Shown: positions 43,407 through 56,200 of the stretch, piece by piece
How positions within the stretch are numbered: the first letter of the stretch is position 1
How the letters are laid out: the number at the start of each line of letters is the position of its first letter
Origin: Bilabrum cf. latius
Taxonomy: Eukaryota > Bigyra: Bicosoecida > Bigyra > Bicosoecida
NCBI GenBank assembly: GCA_965178125.1
Contig: OZ237763.1
Location: 806,001 to 870,000 of the forward strand
Length of the DNA stretch: 64,000 nucleotides
Direction of reading: 5' to 3'
Position numbers and translations under genes: made by a program
Notes under the pieces: model-generated
What the model was told of the DNA's origin: nothing
The model's database searches: none
Seen by the model: the letters and a program-made list of their open reading frames with translations, nothing else

Positions 43407-45700
43407 TCAGGTCTCGCCGTCCATCGGCGTGGAGCCGCCTGCTTCTGAGTCTTCGGCAGCACTGGCACCACCCATCGCTGCTCCGCTGCCACTGCCCGCT
43501 CCCGTAGCCGGGGCGACAGTCGGGGCCCTCGCTGTAGTGGGCCGCATGGTTCCAGACCGCAGCCTTCCAAGCGCGGCGGCCATCTCAAACCGTCTCGGCC
43601 GTGCCATGCGCCCATGGAACTTGCCTGGCGCAAGAACGTCAAGCCCTTCGTTGTCAATCCGGCGGTCAAGCTCCTCCAGCGCGGTGCGGAGCATCGCCCA
43701 CCCCTTCGTGTCGCCCCCAACACCCCTGGCCAGCTCTCTGGCCGCCTCCATGATGGCCTGCGTCTGAGACATGTCCTTCAGCTGCTCTACGCCAGACAGG
43801 TCCAGTTCCTCCTCGCCGCCCCGCAAGTGCACGGTGCTCTTCGTGCGCACCTGCACGCGCCCATCCGTGGCGCGACCCAGCGATGACAGCTGCACCTACC
43901 GCAGCAGCGGGGGCGCAAAAGGAGCCGGTGCCACCACTGGGCCGCGTCCCTTGCTCCCCGCGCCCGCTCCGTCTGCTGTGGACGCCACAATCTCTTTGGC
44001 CCGCTTAGTGACGTCTTTGCAGTGGTATGCGTCCATCATCACCACTGTATCTGCGCACTCGAAGAAGTCCCCCGCACCACCGACCACTGCGATCGTGGAT
44101 ACGCCGTGCCTCTCCCACAGCTCGCGCACCCTGGCGATGAAAGGGGTGATGGGCTCTTTGTCAGGGGCTACCAGCATCTGCATGCGCGCATCCCGTATCA
44201 TGAAGTTTGTGGCCGACGTGTCCTCGTCCACCAGCAGGCACTCGCAGCCCATCTCGAGGGCCTCTGCGATGGTTGCGGCCTGGCTCGTGCTGCCTGAGGC
44301 ATCCGCGGTGCTGAAGGAGGACGTGTCTCGACCGGTGGGCAAGTTGCTGATGAAGCTGGAGATGTCTGTCCCCAGCACCTACCGCCCATCCTCCGCGCGC
44401 ACCTTTACAGCGGTGGGATCCACCACGCAACCGTCCCGGCCGTCCCCAGGGATGTGCTCGTAGATGCCCAGCTCCAGGGCCTGCAGCAGCGTGGATTTGC
44501 CGTGGTATCCCCCTCCCACAATAAGCGTGACTCCCCGCGGGATTCCCATTCCCTTGACCTTGCCGTGGCCAGACACCTCAATCTCCACCTCTAGCTCGGG
44601 CGGACTCGCGAACCGCACCGCTTTGCTCTTATCCATAGGCGCGTCTGAGGCACCCGAGGCGCGGGGCAGGATACTGCCGTTCCTAACAAACCCTGCCAGT
44701 CCCTGGCCCTTCAGCTCATCCCTGAGCAAGTGCTGGAAATCCACGTTCAGCACGTGCTTTCGCAGTGCAGCCTGGTCATGCACAGCCCAGGGGATCGAGG
44801 CGGACAGTGCAGCCGGTAATCCGCTGCAAAGCATCTCCGCGGCGTAGTCCCCGCAGATAGAGCGTCCCCTGGCTGGCAGTCCCAGCGTGAACCGCACTTC
44901 TACGTCACCGCTGGGCCGCAACAGAACCGCGGTACGCTCCAGAACCTGCTGGCCGGGAGCATCGATCTTCAGATCGCCACCCTTCGCGCCGTGCCAGCCG
45001 CCCCCGCCGCTGTCCATGACACGGTCCAAGCCGTTACGACCCGCAAAGCGGGCGACGCAGCGCGCCAAATAATCACACAGGGCGCGGCGGCGAGCTGGGT
45101 TGGCTGAGACTGGTGCTGGAAACCCAGCAGCCTTGGCGGGGATCACCGCATGCAGCCTGGAAGGAGCGGCAAACGCATCTCCTTGGACATGATCTATCAC
45201 CAAAGAAAAAGAAACACCAGCTGCACCTCGGCCTGCAGCCCCAGGTGGCGCGGAGGCGCTTCCTTCGGTGCCGTCGAAGCTCCAAGTGCCGTACATGTCC
45301 TTGTAGGCAGGGTAGGGCTTACCTTCGAGCCGAGTAAGCAGCGATTCTAGTTCTCTCGATGTTCCTGTTCGGCTGCTGCCGCTACTGTGACCCCCGAAGT
45401 CTCCTCCACCGCCGCCACGGTGATCCCCTCGGCCGCCACGGCGTCCACCACCCCGTCCTCGGCCACCACCACCTCCACGACCGCCACCGCGACCACCTCC
45501 ACGACCGCCACCGCGGCCACGTCCTCCATATTTCTCCCGGTAGTATGCCCCGCCTGTACATGCGTCGGAAAAATAGCAGTTATAATCTACTGATCTCAAA
45601 TGGCAAGAGGATACAGCCTAACAACGTGTCAACCAAACAAGTAGCGTCACGGTACAGTTAAATATGCATATATCTCACGTCCACCTCCTCTCCCAGGCAT
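43407..45700 (-). CDS. ABC-class ATPase (COG3044/PF09818) with N-terminal RGG region (722 aa)
   Basis: Exon 1 is only 22 bases (45700-45679, MPGRGGG plus one base). A 125-nt intron (GTGAGA to TGTACAG) leads to exon 2 (45553-43407), rebuilding an uninterrupted start MPGRGGGRGAYYREKYGGRG. TGA at 43409-43407; TAG at 44379 and 43896. The RGG-rich N-terminus suggests RNA or protein binding. The rest matches the predicted ATPase of the ABC class: Walker A VGGGYHGKSTLLQAL, VRAEDGR-TAG-VLGTDISSF, signature-like ASGSTSQAATI, Walker B CLLVDEDTSATNFMIRD, and the end LDLSGVEQLKDMSQTQAI. Family function is not established; it is known from bacteria and plastid-bearing or other eukaryotes. TAG 44379 lies between two of its most conserved blocks. 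The intron explains why the plain ORF seems to begin at a TTG codon. Confidence 0.9.
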
Positions 45701-46027
45701 TTAATGTTGCGAATCAGATGATATTGTGCTTCGGGTGTTCCGGAGCCATAGTGTGACGATTGATGAGCTGCAGCACGGGTGCGAGTGTTGCAGAGTGCAG
45801 AGTAGAGCGCAGGGGTGCGAAATACGTGCGTGCTGCTATGCATACGGTGTGACACGCTGGTGCGCCACCAGTGGTGTCTGCAAATGGGGTGCGCCCTACA
45901 CGATGCTCCGGCTAGGCCTCGACCCCCCGAGCTGCCACGAGTAGCCTCTCCATGTACCAGTACAATCACACAACACTGCCACCGGGCTGACTGAACCAAA
46001 AAAGCAGCCATCATTAGGCCTCAGTCA
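45701..46027. other. Gap between two minus-strand genes
   Basis: About 330 bases between the start of the ABC-class ATPase gene and the end of the coiled-coil repeat gene, both on the minus strand. It should hold the 3' UTR of one and promoter of the other. A minus-strand frame across it shows no recognisable protein. Confidence 0.35.
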
Positions 46028-48709
46028 TCACGTGAACATGCTAGGTCGGAGCAAGGCAGTGCCTCTGCTTCCGCTCTACGCAGACGCATCCACCCTTGCA
46101 GTGCCGCCGCCGTGACTATCCCTCAGGCTGCTCCTCGCAATCCAACTCCGAGGTTCGAGTCCCTTGCCACTGCCCACTCTGACTCCCACTGGAAGTCCCT
46201 CGACTTGCTCCCGGTCCAGCTGAGTGCCACCCAGACCACTCTCCTCCAGGTCTTGCCTCGCACCCATGTCTTGCCTCGCACGGCCCTGCGTGCCCCTGGC
46301 AGGCGAGTCGATGTGCAGCCTGCGGGGCACGTCCACATCCCATCGCCTAGAGCGGCCGCTGCTGGACCCCTGGGAGTGTACCAGGGTCCCATGCTCATCT
46401 GCTACCCCGTCCCACCTGTGATCATCCCCATCCGATCGAGAGGCGCTGGACTCCCGAGAAGCTGGTCGACTGCCACCGCGCCTGTCCCTCCTCCTGGATG
46501 CCCAGCTCCAGCTCATGCCACTATGTTTCCTGGTCTGCCTACCCCCCTGCCTGCCATTCCCGCTATCTACAAGCTCCCAGCCAGCCCCACTACCCCTCCT
46601 GGAATGCCTCAGCTGTGCCATCTCCCGTAGTCGACGCTGCACCCGCGCCCTGGCCTGCGCCCTCATGTCGTTGGGGCCGAAATCTGTTCGATCGTTGAAC
46701 TCAAGCGCCCCCTCTGGGCTTCTTCTCCTCCCTGTGGCGCTAGGTGATCTGTGCAGCGTGATCTCACGCGATGCAGACTCGAGCATGGCACGTCTACCCA
46801 GCTAGCCTCGTTGGCTGGGACCCAAGTCATCAAACTGCAAGGGCCGGCGGACAGTTTGGCTATGCTGTCGGGGTGACTCGAGCGGGGACAAAGCATGAGG
46901 GCGACCAGAAGTCTCTCGCTCTGGTGATCCGTAACGAGATCTTGCTGCCTCTTTACCGCGGCCAATCTTATCCCCATCTTCTAAACCGTCCGCCAACTAA
47001 AGCGGAGGGTGCGAGTCAGGACCATATGCCTCTCCACGTGCCACAGCAGTCACGGCAGGGGGTATATGGCGGCGCTGCATCGCCTGCTCGCTCAACGTGA
47101 GGGGCTAGCGGATGTGCGATGAGCGCAGCACCAACCACTCACCCTCGGTTGCCGTGCTAGTTGCTCGTCCAGCAGCTTGTAATCCTGTGCGCAACCGGTG
47201 GGAAATTAACAAGGGCGGTACTCCGCTGTGATACAGGGCTGCGTCTGTGCTTGCACCCATGGTGCTTTCAGGTCCTGCGCCAATGGGTTCTGTTGACCTT
47301 AGCCCCTCTTCAGCTGCTGCCATTCGCGCACGCAGCCTAGGGCCCGATTTAGCAATGGAGTCAGTTAGCTCTGCAACAGAGGACAGCAGGGCGCTGAAGG
47401 CACTTGGAGCCTCGCTTGGCTGAGTTGGAATTCCAGGCTGGGGCATGGAATCACGAGGTCTTTCCAGCTTGGGATCATCGGCATGCCATGTAGCTGACTG
47501 CGAGGCGATCGGGAGCGGTGCTGGCTGCAGCTCAGGTGCATCAGCAGCTGCGCCTGCATCGTCTTGCACCTATGCTCCATCGCCTGGACGCACGGGTGGC
47601 GCATCAGCCGCTGGCACCTATGCTCCGTCGCCTGGACGCACGGGTGGCGCATCAGCCGCTGCCTGCACCTATGCTCCATCGCCTGGACGCGAAGGTGGGG
47701 CATCAGCCGCTGCCTGCACCTATGATCCATCGCCTGGACGCGAAGGTGGCGCATCAGCCGCTGCCTGCACCTATGCTCCATCGCCTGGACGCGAAGGTGG
47801 CGCATCAGCCGCTGCCTGCACCTATGCTCCATCGCCTGGACGCGAAGGTGGCGCATCAGCCGCTGCCTGCACTTCGCTTTCATGCAGCAGGGCCTGTTCA
47901 CGCTGTATCCTGGCATCTAGCATCTACTGGTCCTGGTGCTGCTCCTCGTGGATCAATGCGTCCAGCTCGGCCCGCTGCTTGGCCTGCTCGGCGCGCAGTC
48001 TCTCGATGGCTTCGTGCCGCTGCACGTTCTCGGCCTGAGAGGTGCGGAGCCGCTCGAGGGTGCGTACAATAGACGACTTTGGTGACAGTAGCTAATGGTC
48101 AGCAAAGTTGGACTGCGCTGGCATCTCCTGCTGGCTGTCGCCTGAACCTGTCCCACTACTAGTAGCAGCGCGATTTTGTGTTGATGAGGGCAAGCAGCCG
48201 TCTTCTGAGGCATTTAAACTGTCTGGACTGCACACAAGGCTGGCCGGTTGACTAATCCGCCCCTTTTCGCGGTGATCAATGCTAATTATTTGCTGGTGAC
48301 CGCTGGTAAGCGGCTGCTGTTGGCGACTTGCATGAACTGGCAGCGGTCTGACTGGGGTCTTATCAGTCGCAGGTGATGACTCCAGACTGTCGCGAGCGAT
48401 AGAAGTTGTTCTGCTGTAAGTATTTCGTGCCTAACTCGTAATATCGCGCCTATCTGAGGCCACATCTCGATTTGCACCCCGAACGATCTACAGGAAGTCC
48501 TTTGCAGATAGTGAGCCAGAGCCCAGTGCCCTAGTGCGTGAATACTGGTCAGCCACAAGGATGGGCTGGTTGAAACTTGACTGTGATAATCTCTCCATTG
48601 CTAGCTCTTCCTCAACGGCACTACGTACCCCAATCCAGGATGAAGCAGTGTGCGAACCACCAGAGTCTCGCGACTCCCTGACTTGTTTCAAGAAATCTAC
48701 CATATCCAT
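46028..48709 (-). CDS. Coiled-coil protein with 17-residue tandem repeat, unknown function (893 aa)
   Basis: Read with TAG as sense, one frame runs from ATG 48709 (MDMVDFLKQVRESRD) to TGA 46030-46028 with fourteen TAG codons (48488, 48431, 48092, 47924, 47822, 47771, 47720, 47669, 47618, 47570, 47105, 46997, 46802, 46076). After a Ser-rich N-terminus comes a coiled coil (LERLRTSQAENVQRHEAIER onward), then about six copies of a 51-bp unit encoding VQAAADAPPSRPGDGA-TAG, then Pro/Ser- and Arg-rich sequence. I recognise no domain. Support for this strand is that all segments keep one phase across 2.7 kb, the coiled coil is coherent across TAG 47924 (HQDQ-TAG-MLDARIQREQALL), and the frame ends at a normal TGA. 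The plus strand of the repeat is also open (APSPGREGGASA) because the unit is a multiple of 3. Confidence 0.65.
47552..47872. repeat. 51-bp coding tandem repeat (about six copies)
   Basis: Units of 51 bp (one of 48 bp) containing CGCATCAGCCGCTGCCTGCA and CTATGCTCCATCGCCTGGAC on the plus strand. The period is a multiple of 3, so the minus-strand frame is kept. Each unit carries a TAG codon at the same position. Confidence 0.93.
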
Positions 48710-48972
48710 CAGCACAGCTCTTGGCCAGTGCAACAACCAATCAATTCATTACAACATGACGAAACTACTTTGCTGCTTTGCTACGTTCCTGGCGCTGCCT
48801 GCACGAAGTATTGCTTTTTGATGCAAAGCACACTGTACAAATGCTTCATTGCCGTTTGGATGTTCAAGCGCACTTCAGATCTCTCGCACATCCACCGGCG
48901 AGCTTAACCACAATTGCTAAGGAAGGAAGCAATTGATCCTTTTATTTACCATTGCAGTGCCTAGTACGGATC
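48710..48972. promoter_or_regulatory. Divergent promoter region, coiled-coil gene / SMC4
   Basis: About 260 AT-richer bases between divergent starts at 48709 (minus) and 48973 (plus). A pyrimidine stretch followed by ATTGCAG just before the SMC4 ATG could be a splice acceptor of a 5' UTR intron. Confidence 0.4.
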
Positions 48973-51900
48973 ATGGCAAGCGCAGGATCGTCTGAGTCTC
49001 CGAAGCCGCGTGCTCGGTTGATGATCAGCCAGCTCGTTTTGGAAAACTTCAAGTCATACGGCGGCAAGAAAGTTATCGGGCCTTTTCACAAACGTTTTTC
49101 GTCAATTGTAGGCCCAAATGGCAGCGGAAAGTCGAACGTGATTGACGCTATGCTGTTCGTCTTCGGCAAGCGTGCCAAGAAGCTTCGCCTGAAGAAAGTC
49201 AGCGAGCTCATCCACCGATCAGCCAAATACCCTGACCTCGACTTTGCTAGAGTATCTGTACACTTTCAGGACATCATTGACACTGGCGATGGGGACGAGG
49301 ACTACCAAGTCGTGGAGGGTTCGGAGATCATTGTCTCCCGCACAGCTCTGCGCAACAACACCAGCAAGTACAGGGTGGATGGCAAGGAAATGAAGTTCAA
49401 GGAAGTAGGAGCGCTCCTACGCCACAGGGGCATCGACTTGGACCACAACCGTTTTCTGATTCTGCAGGGAGAGGTCGAGCAGATTTCGATGATGCGGCCC
49501 AAGGCTCCGGCTGCCAAGCGCGAGACGGGGCCTGCAAGTGGAGCCGGCGGCGAGGACGGCGAGGAGGGTGGCACCAAGAAGGCCAAAGAGCGCCAGTCGA
49601 ATTCTGAAGACGGCCTGCTCGAGTTCCTGGAGGACATCATCGGCTCGAACCAGTTCGTGGAGCCCATCGAGGAGGCCCAGGGGGCCCTCGAGGAGGCGCA
49701 GCAGGCCAGGGCCGCCACCATCAACCGGGTGAAGACAGCCCAAAACGAGGCCGAGTCCCTGAAAGATGCCAAGGAAGAGGCTGAGGCGCTGCTGCTGAAG
49801 CAGAAGGAGACCCTGCGCGGCAAGGCGCACATGTACCAGGTCATGCTGGCAGAGCACTCGGTGCAGCGAGAGGCCCTCGACGAGCGGTCCGCGGCCTTCG
49901 AGACGCGCGCCAAGGAGGAGGCAGAGCGCATGGAGCGGGCCCAGGGCCAGAACAAGGAGCTTGCCAAGGAGGAGAAGGCCGCCGCCAAGGCCCTGGCTGC
50001 AGTGGATGCCCGACTGCAAGCGTCTCGCGGGCAGTTCGGGGCCTTCGAAAAGAAGGACATCCAGCTGCGGGAGGACCTCAAGGCGGCCAAGTCAGCTGCC
50101 AAGAAGACCCAGAGCGCCATCAAGCGCGAGGCTAAGAAGGCGGAGGAGTCTGAGAAGCGGGTGGTCGAGCTGGAGGCCAGCATCCCTGGCCTGGAGGAGC
50201 AGGTGCATGCCTCGGAGGAGAGCAAGGCCGAGGCAGATGCAGCGCTGGAGGAGCTGCACGAGAAATTGCAGGGCCGAACGGCCGGACTGAGGGAGGAGCT
50301 GAGTGCGGCAGAAGAGGCGCTGGCTCCCCTGGCAGGACGCAAGGCAGAGGCAGCTGCAGCGCTGGAAACAGCTCGCGCCGAGCTGCAGGTGGCCCGGCAG
50401 GAGAGCGAGAGTGCACGGGAGGCGCTGCGAAAGCTCCAGACCCAGGCCGCCCAGGCGGAGCAGGCTGCTTCCAATGCTGCCCGAGGCATAGAGGGCGCTC
50501 GTAGCACGATCGCACGGTGCGAGGGTCGGCTGCCTGCGGCGCAACGGGAGCTGGAGGGGCTCCGCGAGGAGGAGAAGGAGGCCATGGGACAGGTGCGGGA
50601 GCTGCGGGCCCAGGTGGAAGAGGGGCGCCATGCCCTCTCCCAGGGCTCGCGGTCCTCCGAGCTGGTACAGAGGCTCATGCAAGCCACTCGCAAGGGCGGC
50701 GAACTTGCCGGGGCAGGGCTGCACGGTCGGCTCGGCGACCTCGGTGACGTGCCTGCTGACGTCGACGTCGCCGTGTCTACCGCTGCCCCTGCGCTCAACT
50801 ACCTGGTCGTGGATAGCACGGAGGGTGGGCAGCGCTGCATCGAGTTTCTGCGGAAGCACAACCTGGGGAGGGCGCGATTCGTGGTGCTTGACCGCATCAG
50901 ATGGGCCGAGAAGCAGATGGCAGCGCAGGTGCAGGTGCCAGACGGGACCAGCCGCCTATTTGACCTGGTGCGGCCCGCAAAGCCGCAGTTTGCACCAGCC
51001 TTCTTCTTTGCCATGCGAAACACGCTGGTTGCATCCGACATGGACAGTGCAATCAAGGTGGCATACCAGGGAGGCAAGCCGGTGTGGCGGGTGGTGACCC
51101 AGCAGGGACAGCTCATTGAGTCTTCGGGAGCCATGTCTGGCGGCGGTAAGGCTGTGCGCAAGGGGGGCATGCGATTGCGCAGTGCGGCGGCCGGGCAGGC
51201 AGCCGCTTCTCGTGCGAGTAGTGCCGCCGAGAGTGGCGAGATGGTCACGGCAGAGGACGTGGCTCGCCTCGGGAGGTCCCTCGCAGCGGCGGAGGCTCGT
51301 GTGGGCTCTTGCCGGCACCGCATCTCGACGCTGGAGGCGGAGGTGAAGGGGCTTGAGGAAGCCCTGAGCCAGGCACAGCTGGACCTGCAAAAGCACGAGA
51401 GCGCAGCAGAGAGCCTTACGGCACAGCTGGGTGATGTCAGGGCGCGACTGGCCACTGCAGAGAAAGCAGCCGAGCAGGAGGCCAAGTCTGCATCCAAGGG
51501 AAAGGCAGCCGATGCAATCCGAGCGCTTGAGAGCGCTGCTGATGCTGCCAAGCGCGATCTTGACGAAGCGACACAGGCTGCATCTGCAGCAGAGTCCCGA
51601 GTGGCTGCCCTGCGTGAGCAAGTAATCTCGGCCGGCGGCGCGGCCCTGAAGGAGGCGTAGAAGGCGTCCAAAGAAGCGAAGCAGGCCCTCGCTCAGGCTG
51701 CAAAGGCACTAACCAAGGCCAAGACGGACATCAAGACCTAGACGCGGGCTTGCACGAAGGCCAAGACTGCGGCGCAGTAGGCCGAGGCTGAGGTGGAGGC
51801 CCAGAAGCAGAAGCAGGTATCGCTAGAGCAGGAGCTGCGGGACATGGAGGAAAAGGCAGCGGATGTCATGGAATCCGTGAGCAGCGCAGAAAGTGACCGC

Positions 51901-53133
51901 AAGGAGGCAGTATCAGCCCTTGAGAAGTGCAGGGCCGAGCGGGAGGCTGTTGAGAAGGAGCTGGGTAGCGTCAAATCCGTGGTGGTAGAGGTGGAGAGTG
52001 GCCTGAAGGAGATCCGCCAGGCCCTCAAGGTTGCCGTGCAGAAGTCGGAGCAGTGGACTGCTCTGCTAGAGAGGTCCAGGTCGGAGTACTCGGAGACTGT
52101 GGACACTTTGATGCAGTTCGCCGACGAAGAAGACACCGCGGAAGACGGGTCCGCCGGGCCTACTGTGCCTGCCTCGGGAGCCGGTGCGTCCGAGAGCAAG
52201 GAGATGGAGGACGGGGATGGCGACGGTTCTGCCGCAGGTGCGTCGGTAGGCCCGTCCACTGCCGCATCTGATCGCGCGGCTGTCGATCGAGAGCTGCCGG
52301 CTCTGTCCCAGGACGAGATGGCGCGCATGCGGGAGGAGGGCCGCACGGCGGAGCGGCTTCAGATGGAGGTGACCGCCTTAGAGGAGGAGATGCAGCGCAT
52401 GAAGGATGGCGTGAACATGAAGGCGATCGAGGAATACTACAGCAAGAGGAGGGACTACCTCGCTAAGGTGGCCGAGATGGATGCTGCCTCGGCTGTGGAG
52501 GCCGAGAAGCGGACTGCCTTCGAGGGCCTCCGCAAGGAGAGGCTCGACATGTTCATGGCGGGCTTCGCTACCATCAGCCTCAAACTCAAGGAGATGTACC
52601 GCATGATCACTCTCGGTGGGGATGCAGAGCTGGAGCTCGTGGATTCGCTTGATCCGTTCAACGAAGGCATCGTGTTCAGCGTGCGACCCCCGAAGAAGAG
52701 CTGGAAGCAGATCGCGAATCTGAGCGGAGGCGAGAAGACCCTCTCCTCGTTGGCTCTGATCTTCGCCCTCCACCACTACAAGCCCACCCCCCTCTACGTC
52801 ATGGACGAAATTGACGCTGCGCTGGACTTCCGGAACGTGAGTATCGTTGCCAACTACATCAAGGAGCGCACGTAGGACGCCCAGTTCATCGTGATCAGCC
52901 TGAGAAACAACATGTTCGAGCTGGCTGACCGGCTGGTCGGCATCTACAAGACGTTCGACGTGACGAAGAGCGTGACGATCGCCCCCAAGGAATTCGCAGG
53001 CCCAGCAGGGAAGGCAGTCGACGCTGCTTCGTCAAGCTCGGGTGCGGCAGCGACCGGTGGTCCGGAAAAGGGTCGCGGCGTGGCAGCTGCCGGGTAGGTC
53101 GCGTTGGGCGATCGAACAAATGAGGGAGTGTGA
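48973..53133 (+). CDS. SMC4: Condensin subunit SMC4 (1,386 aa)
   Basis: ATG 48973 (MASAGSSESPKPRARLMISQ) to TGA 53131-53133, one frame with TAG at 51658, 51739, 51778, 52873 and 53095. SMC ATPase core of condensin, acting in chromosome compaction with SMC2. N-terminal head: LVLENFKSYGGKKVIGPFH, Walker A GPNGSGKSN (residue 47), FLILQGEVEQISMM. Long coiled coil with hinge (about 590-730, GRLGDLGDVPADVDVAVSTA, NYLVVDSTEGGQRCIEFLR). C-terminal head: signature LSGGEKTLSSLALIFALHHY (about 1250), Walker B LYVMDEIDAALDFRNVSIVA, then YIKERT-TAG-DAQFIVISL and RNNMFELADRLVGIYKTFDV. That last block, with TKSVTI, identifies SMC4 rather than SMC2 or cohesin SMCs. TAG 52873 (residue 1301) replaces a residue that is Lys, Arg or Gln in known SMC4 proteins. 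Stopping there would remove the end of the ATPase fold. Confidence 0.97.
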
Positions 53134-53230
53134 GACTATGCCTGTGCTTCAATATGAAATAACTTTCAGATGAAATACTCCCGAAACCAAGTCAATTCGA
53201 TGACACCGCACCGAATATCCAGATTCCTGG

Positions 53231-56200
53231 TCAGCTGGACATAGCTGCTTCGGATGCCCACACAACGCCCTCTGACTCTGCTGCAATGACATCCTTTCCG
53301 GCCACTTCAGCGTGCAACTACTGCGCCTTCAGCAAAGAGGCTGCTGAATCGGCCGACCTGGACTCGTCCAGGTCCTGGGGCAGCCTGACGGTGGCCCGCA
53401 TGTGGGGAGGCAGCGGCGGCAACACGCACTACTATGGTAGTCGGTCAGCGAGCGCTGCGGCTGCGTCACCGAGCGGCGGGTTGAGTACTCCAGTGCACGC
53501 CCGGATTAAGTGAGTCAGCGCAAGCCTCTCTTCGTGGCTGCACAGAGTACTTACAAGCTCGCTTACCTGCCTAACGGCTTTGGGCACCTTGTCCTAAGGG
53601 AATCTCGCAAGGATGCTGGCGGCCGGCCTGCCTACCTAACATTCTAAATCTGAGGTTGTGCCCGCGGTTTTACCACCAGCAGCTTCACTGCTCCCAATAA
53701 CACCGGAAGCTCCAGCCCTGGCATGCATTACGACATGCCTTGGCAGGGAAATGCCAGACCCGCGAGCAAGAGCAACCACAAGGGCAACTGCAAGCGCATC
53801 ACTGGCTAGGCTGACGGCCGCTGCCGACTGCTGGTCCTCCGATACATCACTGGCCTAGGCCAGCGCAAGTGCCGCCCGAAGCAGCTAGCGCCTCATTCGC
53901 CTCATAGTTTGCAAGTGCCTTGGTGCTGATGCTAGCCGGCGTCTGCGGCGCTCTCGCGCTTTGCTTGGGTCACCGTGGGGCTGCTGCGGAGCCGTGGGGG
54001 CGTCAAATGGCGGTGCTGCTTGCAGGCAGGTCAAATAGTCATCGCCAGGCTCATCGAGGGATTCTTCGTTGGATGCCAGTCGAGAGACAGACACGCGCTT
54101 CAGGGCATCGAGGACTTCTGCTGGGGGAACTGAGGCACCTCGAACATCCTCAGCATTCACACTTGCGCCTAGTCTTGGGTCTAGGCGCCAAATGAGGTGA
54201 CCAGCTCGACCACCCCCTGTCATATCAACTTTGCAGCCACTGGGAGGACCACCCGGCCCGAAGAACAGATGCGGGGCCCACAGCGACACCTCCACTATAG
54301 GAAGTTGACAGATCTTGTCAATGAATCGTGCAGCCTGCGCACAGACTGGAAGGGCCCACGACACAGTGGACTTGTCTTTGGAGCCCTTCTTGCTTGCGCC
54401 GCTCGGGAGTTCGGCTGGAGGCTCAATCCTATGCAGCATTCGCCAAGGCAGAGTCCTCCAGTTGGTTATTGGCTCTGACTTAGAGGCACCAGCTGCCGGG
54501 CCGGCGTTCGCCGCGGGTCTTGTGCAAGGACCTCCGCGGAAACATGGAGGGCACAGCAGCAGCTCTGTGTACCAACAGTAGCACGCTGAGGTGGTAGCGG
54601 TCCCAAACATTCCCGTGGTTATGCCAACCCCGCAACTGGCGCACCGGCGCCCTTGCCACTTGTTCAGCGCTGGCAAATTCGGAGGCATCGCCGGCCTCCG
54701 CTCAAGCACGCTCTTCAGGGACAATGTCGCTTCTCGAATGCAGCCCTGCAACTGCCCGGGCGATTCGCTATCCTCAAGTCTCCGCGGGAAGTGACGCAAA
54801 GGGTGTAACGTTAAGGCTGCCAAGTCTCGGGGGTGGCTTCCTGATGTGCCTCCCCAGTCACCGTGCTTTTGGGCAGTGTTCTCTATCACTTCCAGCTCAT
54901 TGCATGACTGCACAGCCACAGCCAGCTGACAAGCCTCGGAAGAGACAACAGAAGAACCATCATGCCCATGTGTTTTCCTCTACGATGGTGCAGACAATCC
55001 CAGGAACTAAAGCACGAGACTAGACATGTCTTCAGCCGAAGATGATCTGTCTGACATGCTACCTGCGACACCGGAGCGCTGCGACTTATCCGCAGCATGT
55101 GCCGCTCTCGCTACTATTTCAGCAGCATGCGCTGCGTCAATCACACCGCGTGAACCAGCCCGAAGCTGCTATGGAGACATCTCGAGGTACAAAATGGCGC
55201 GCGCACGAGCCTCTAGCGTGCTTTCAGCCTGGTACTTCTCCTTCTACCAGGCGGCACTAACCCAGGCACTGCCGTCAGCACTGCTCGAGTGATCACCACC
55301 TAATCGACACAGTGCCCTTGCTCGCGCCAGTCCGTACGCCTTCGCCGCCTCGAAGCACAGCTTCTCTGCTCGGGCGGCAAACTGCGGCACAGCTACAGCA
55401 AGTTTCTCCGTCAGCGCGACGCCATCACGGCCAGGTGCCGGCGGCGGCACTCGTTCCAAAATTAGTGTTGCCAGCCTCTCTTTCATTCGAGACCGTAAGC
55501 TAGAATCTTCGGGTTCTGCCCATGGTTCCAGTAGAGAGCGTACTTTAGCTGGTGGTGGCGGTGGCTCTGGCGAAGGCGGGAGATCTGAGCCGGCACCAGA
55601 GCCACTAGAAGGCTGACCCACAACCACACGCGACGGAGCTTTGAAAGGTTCATCAGAATCCCTGCCGTCTCTCTTGCTCTCATCGCGAAGGCCTGTGGTA
55701 TGCAGGCTAGCGGGACTCTGGCCGATGCCACCCTCTGCTGCAGCGGCGCTACTGTCTGTCTACACCTGACCCAAACTTCCTTCGAGACGGTTTGCGCCTG
55801 CTTGAGATGGCACGGCTTCACCACTACGAATAGTCTGCGATGCGGATAGTGCTGGTGCGGGAACATCCCGCCCGGGCAGTGTCGCTGTTGCAACTGGTGG
55901 CTTATCAGTTTTGCTAGCCGGTGTGGTGCTTGGCACTTTAGAGCGTTTAGCGGCGCTTGCTCCTTTACGCCGTCTGGCAGCAGACCCACCACCTTTCTTC
56001 AGTGATGCAACAGCCGCTTTTCTTTTCTCTTCGTCCAACTGGGCCTCTGCAGCGGCTGCAGCCTCCGCATCCTTGGCTGCTTTCGAGAGTGCCTCGGTTC
56101 TGGCATCTTGCGCCGCTTTTGCAGCCCGCTCCAGCTCTACCATCCTTCGCTTCATCCTCTCATTCTCCTCCTTTGCCCGCATCAGCTCCTGCTATGCTTG

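Noticed and set aside
46130-46190. B-box-like GGTTCGAGTCCC
   Set aside because: The flanking bases do not form a T stem and no acceptor or anticodon stem can be drawn; it lies antisense within a coding frame.
47365-48072. Other open frames through the 51-bp repeat on both strands
   Set aside because: The unit is a multiple of 3, so every frame free of stops stays open. Only one minus-strand frame continues both ways into a coiled coil and a TGA.
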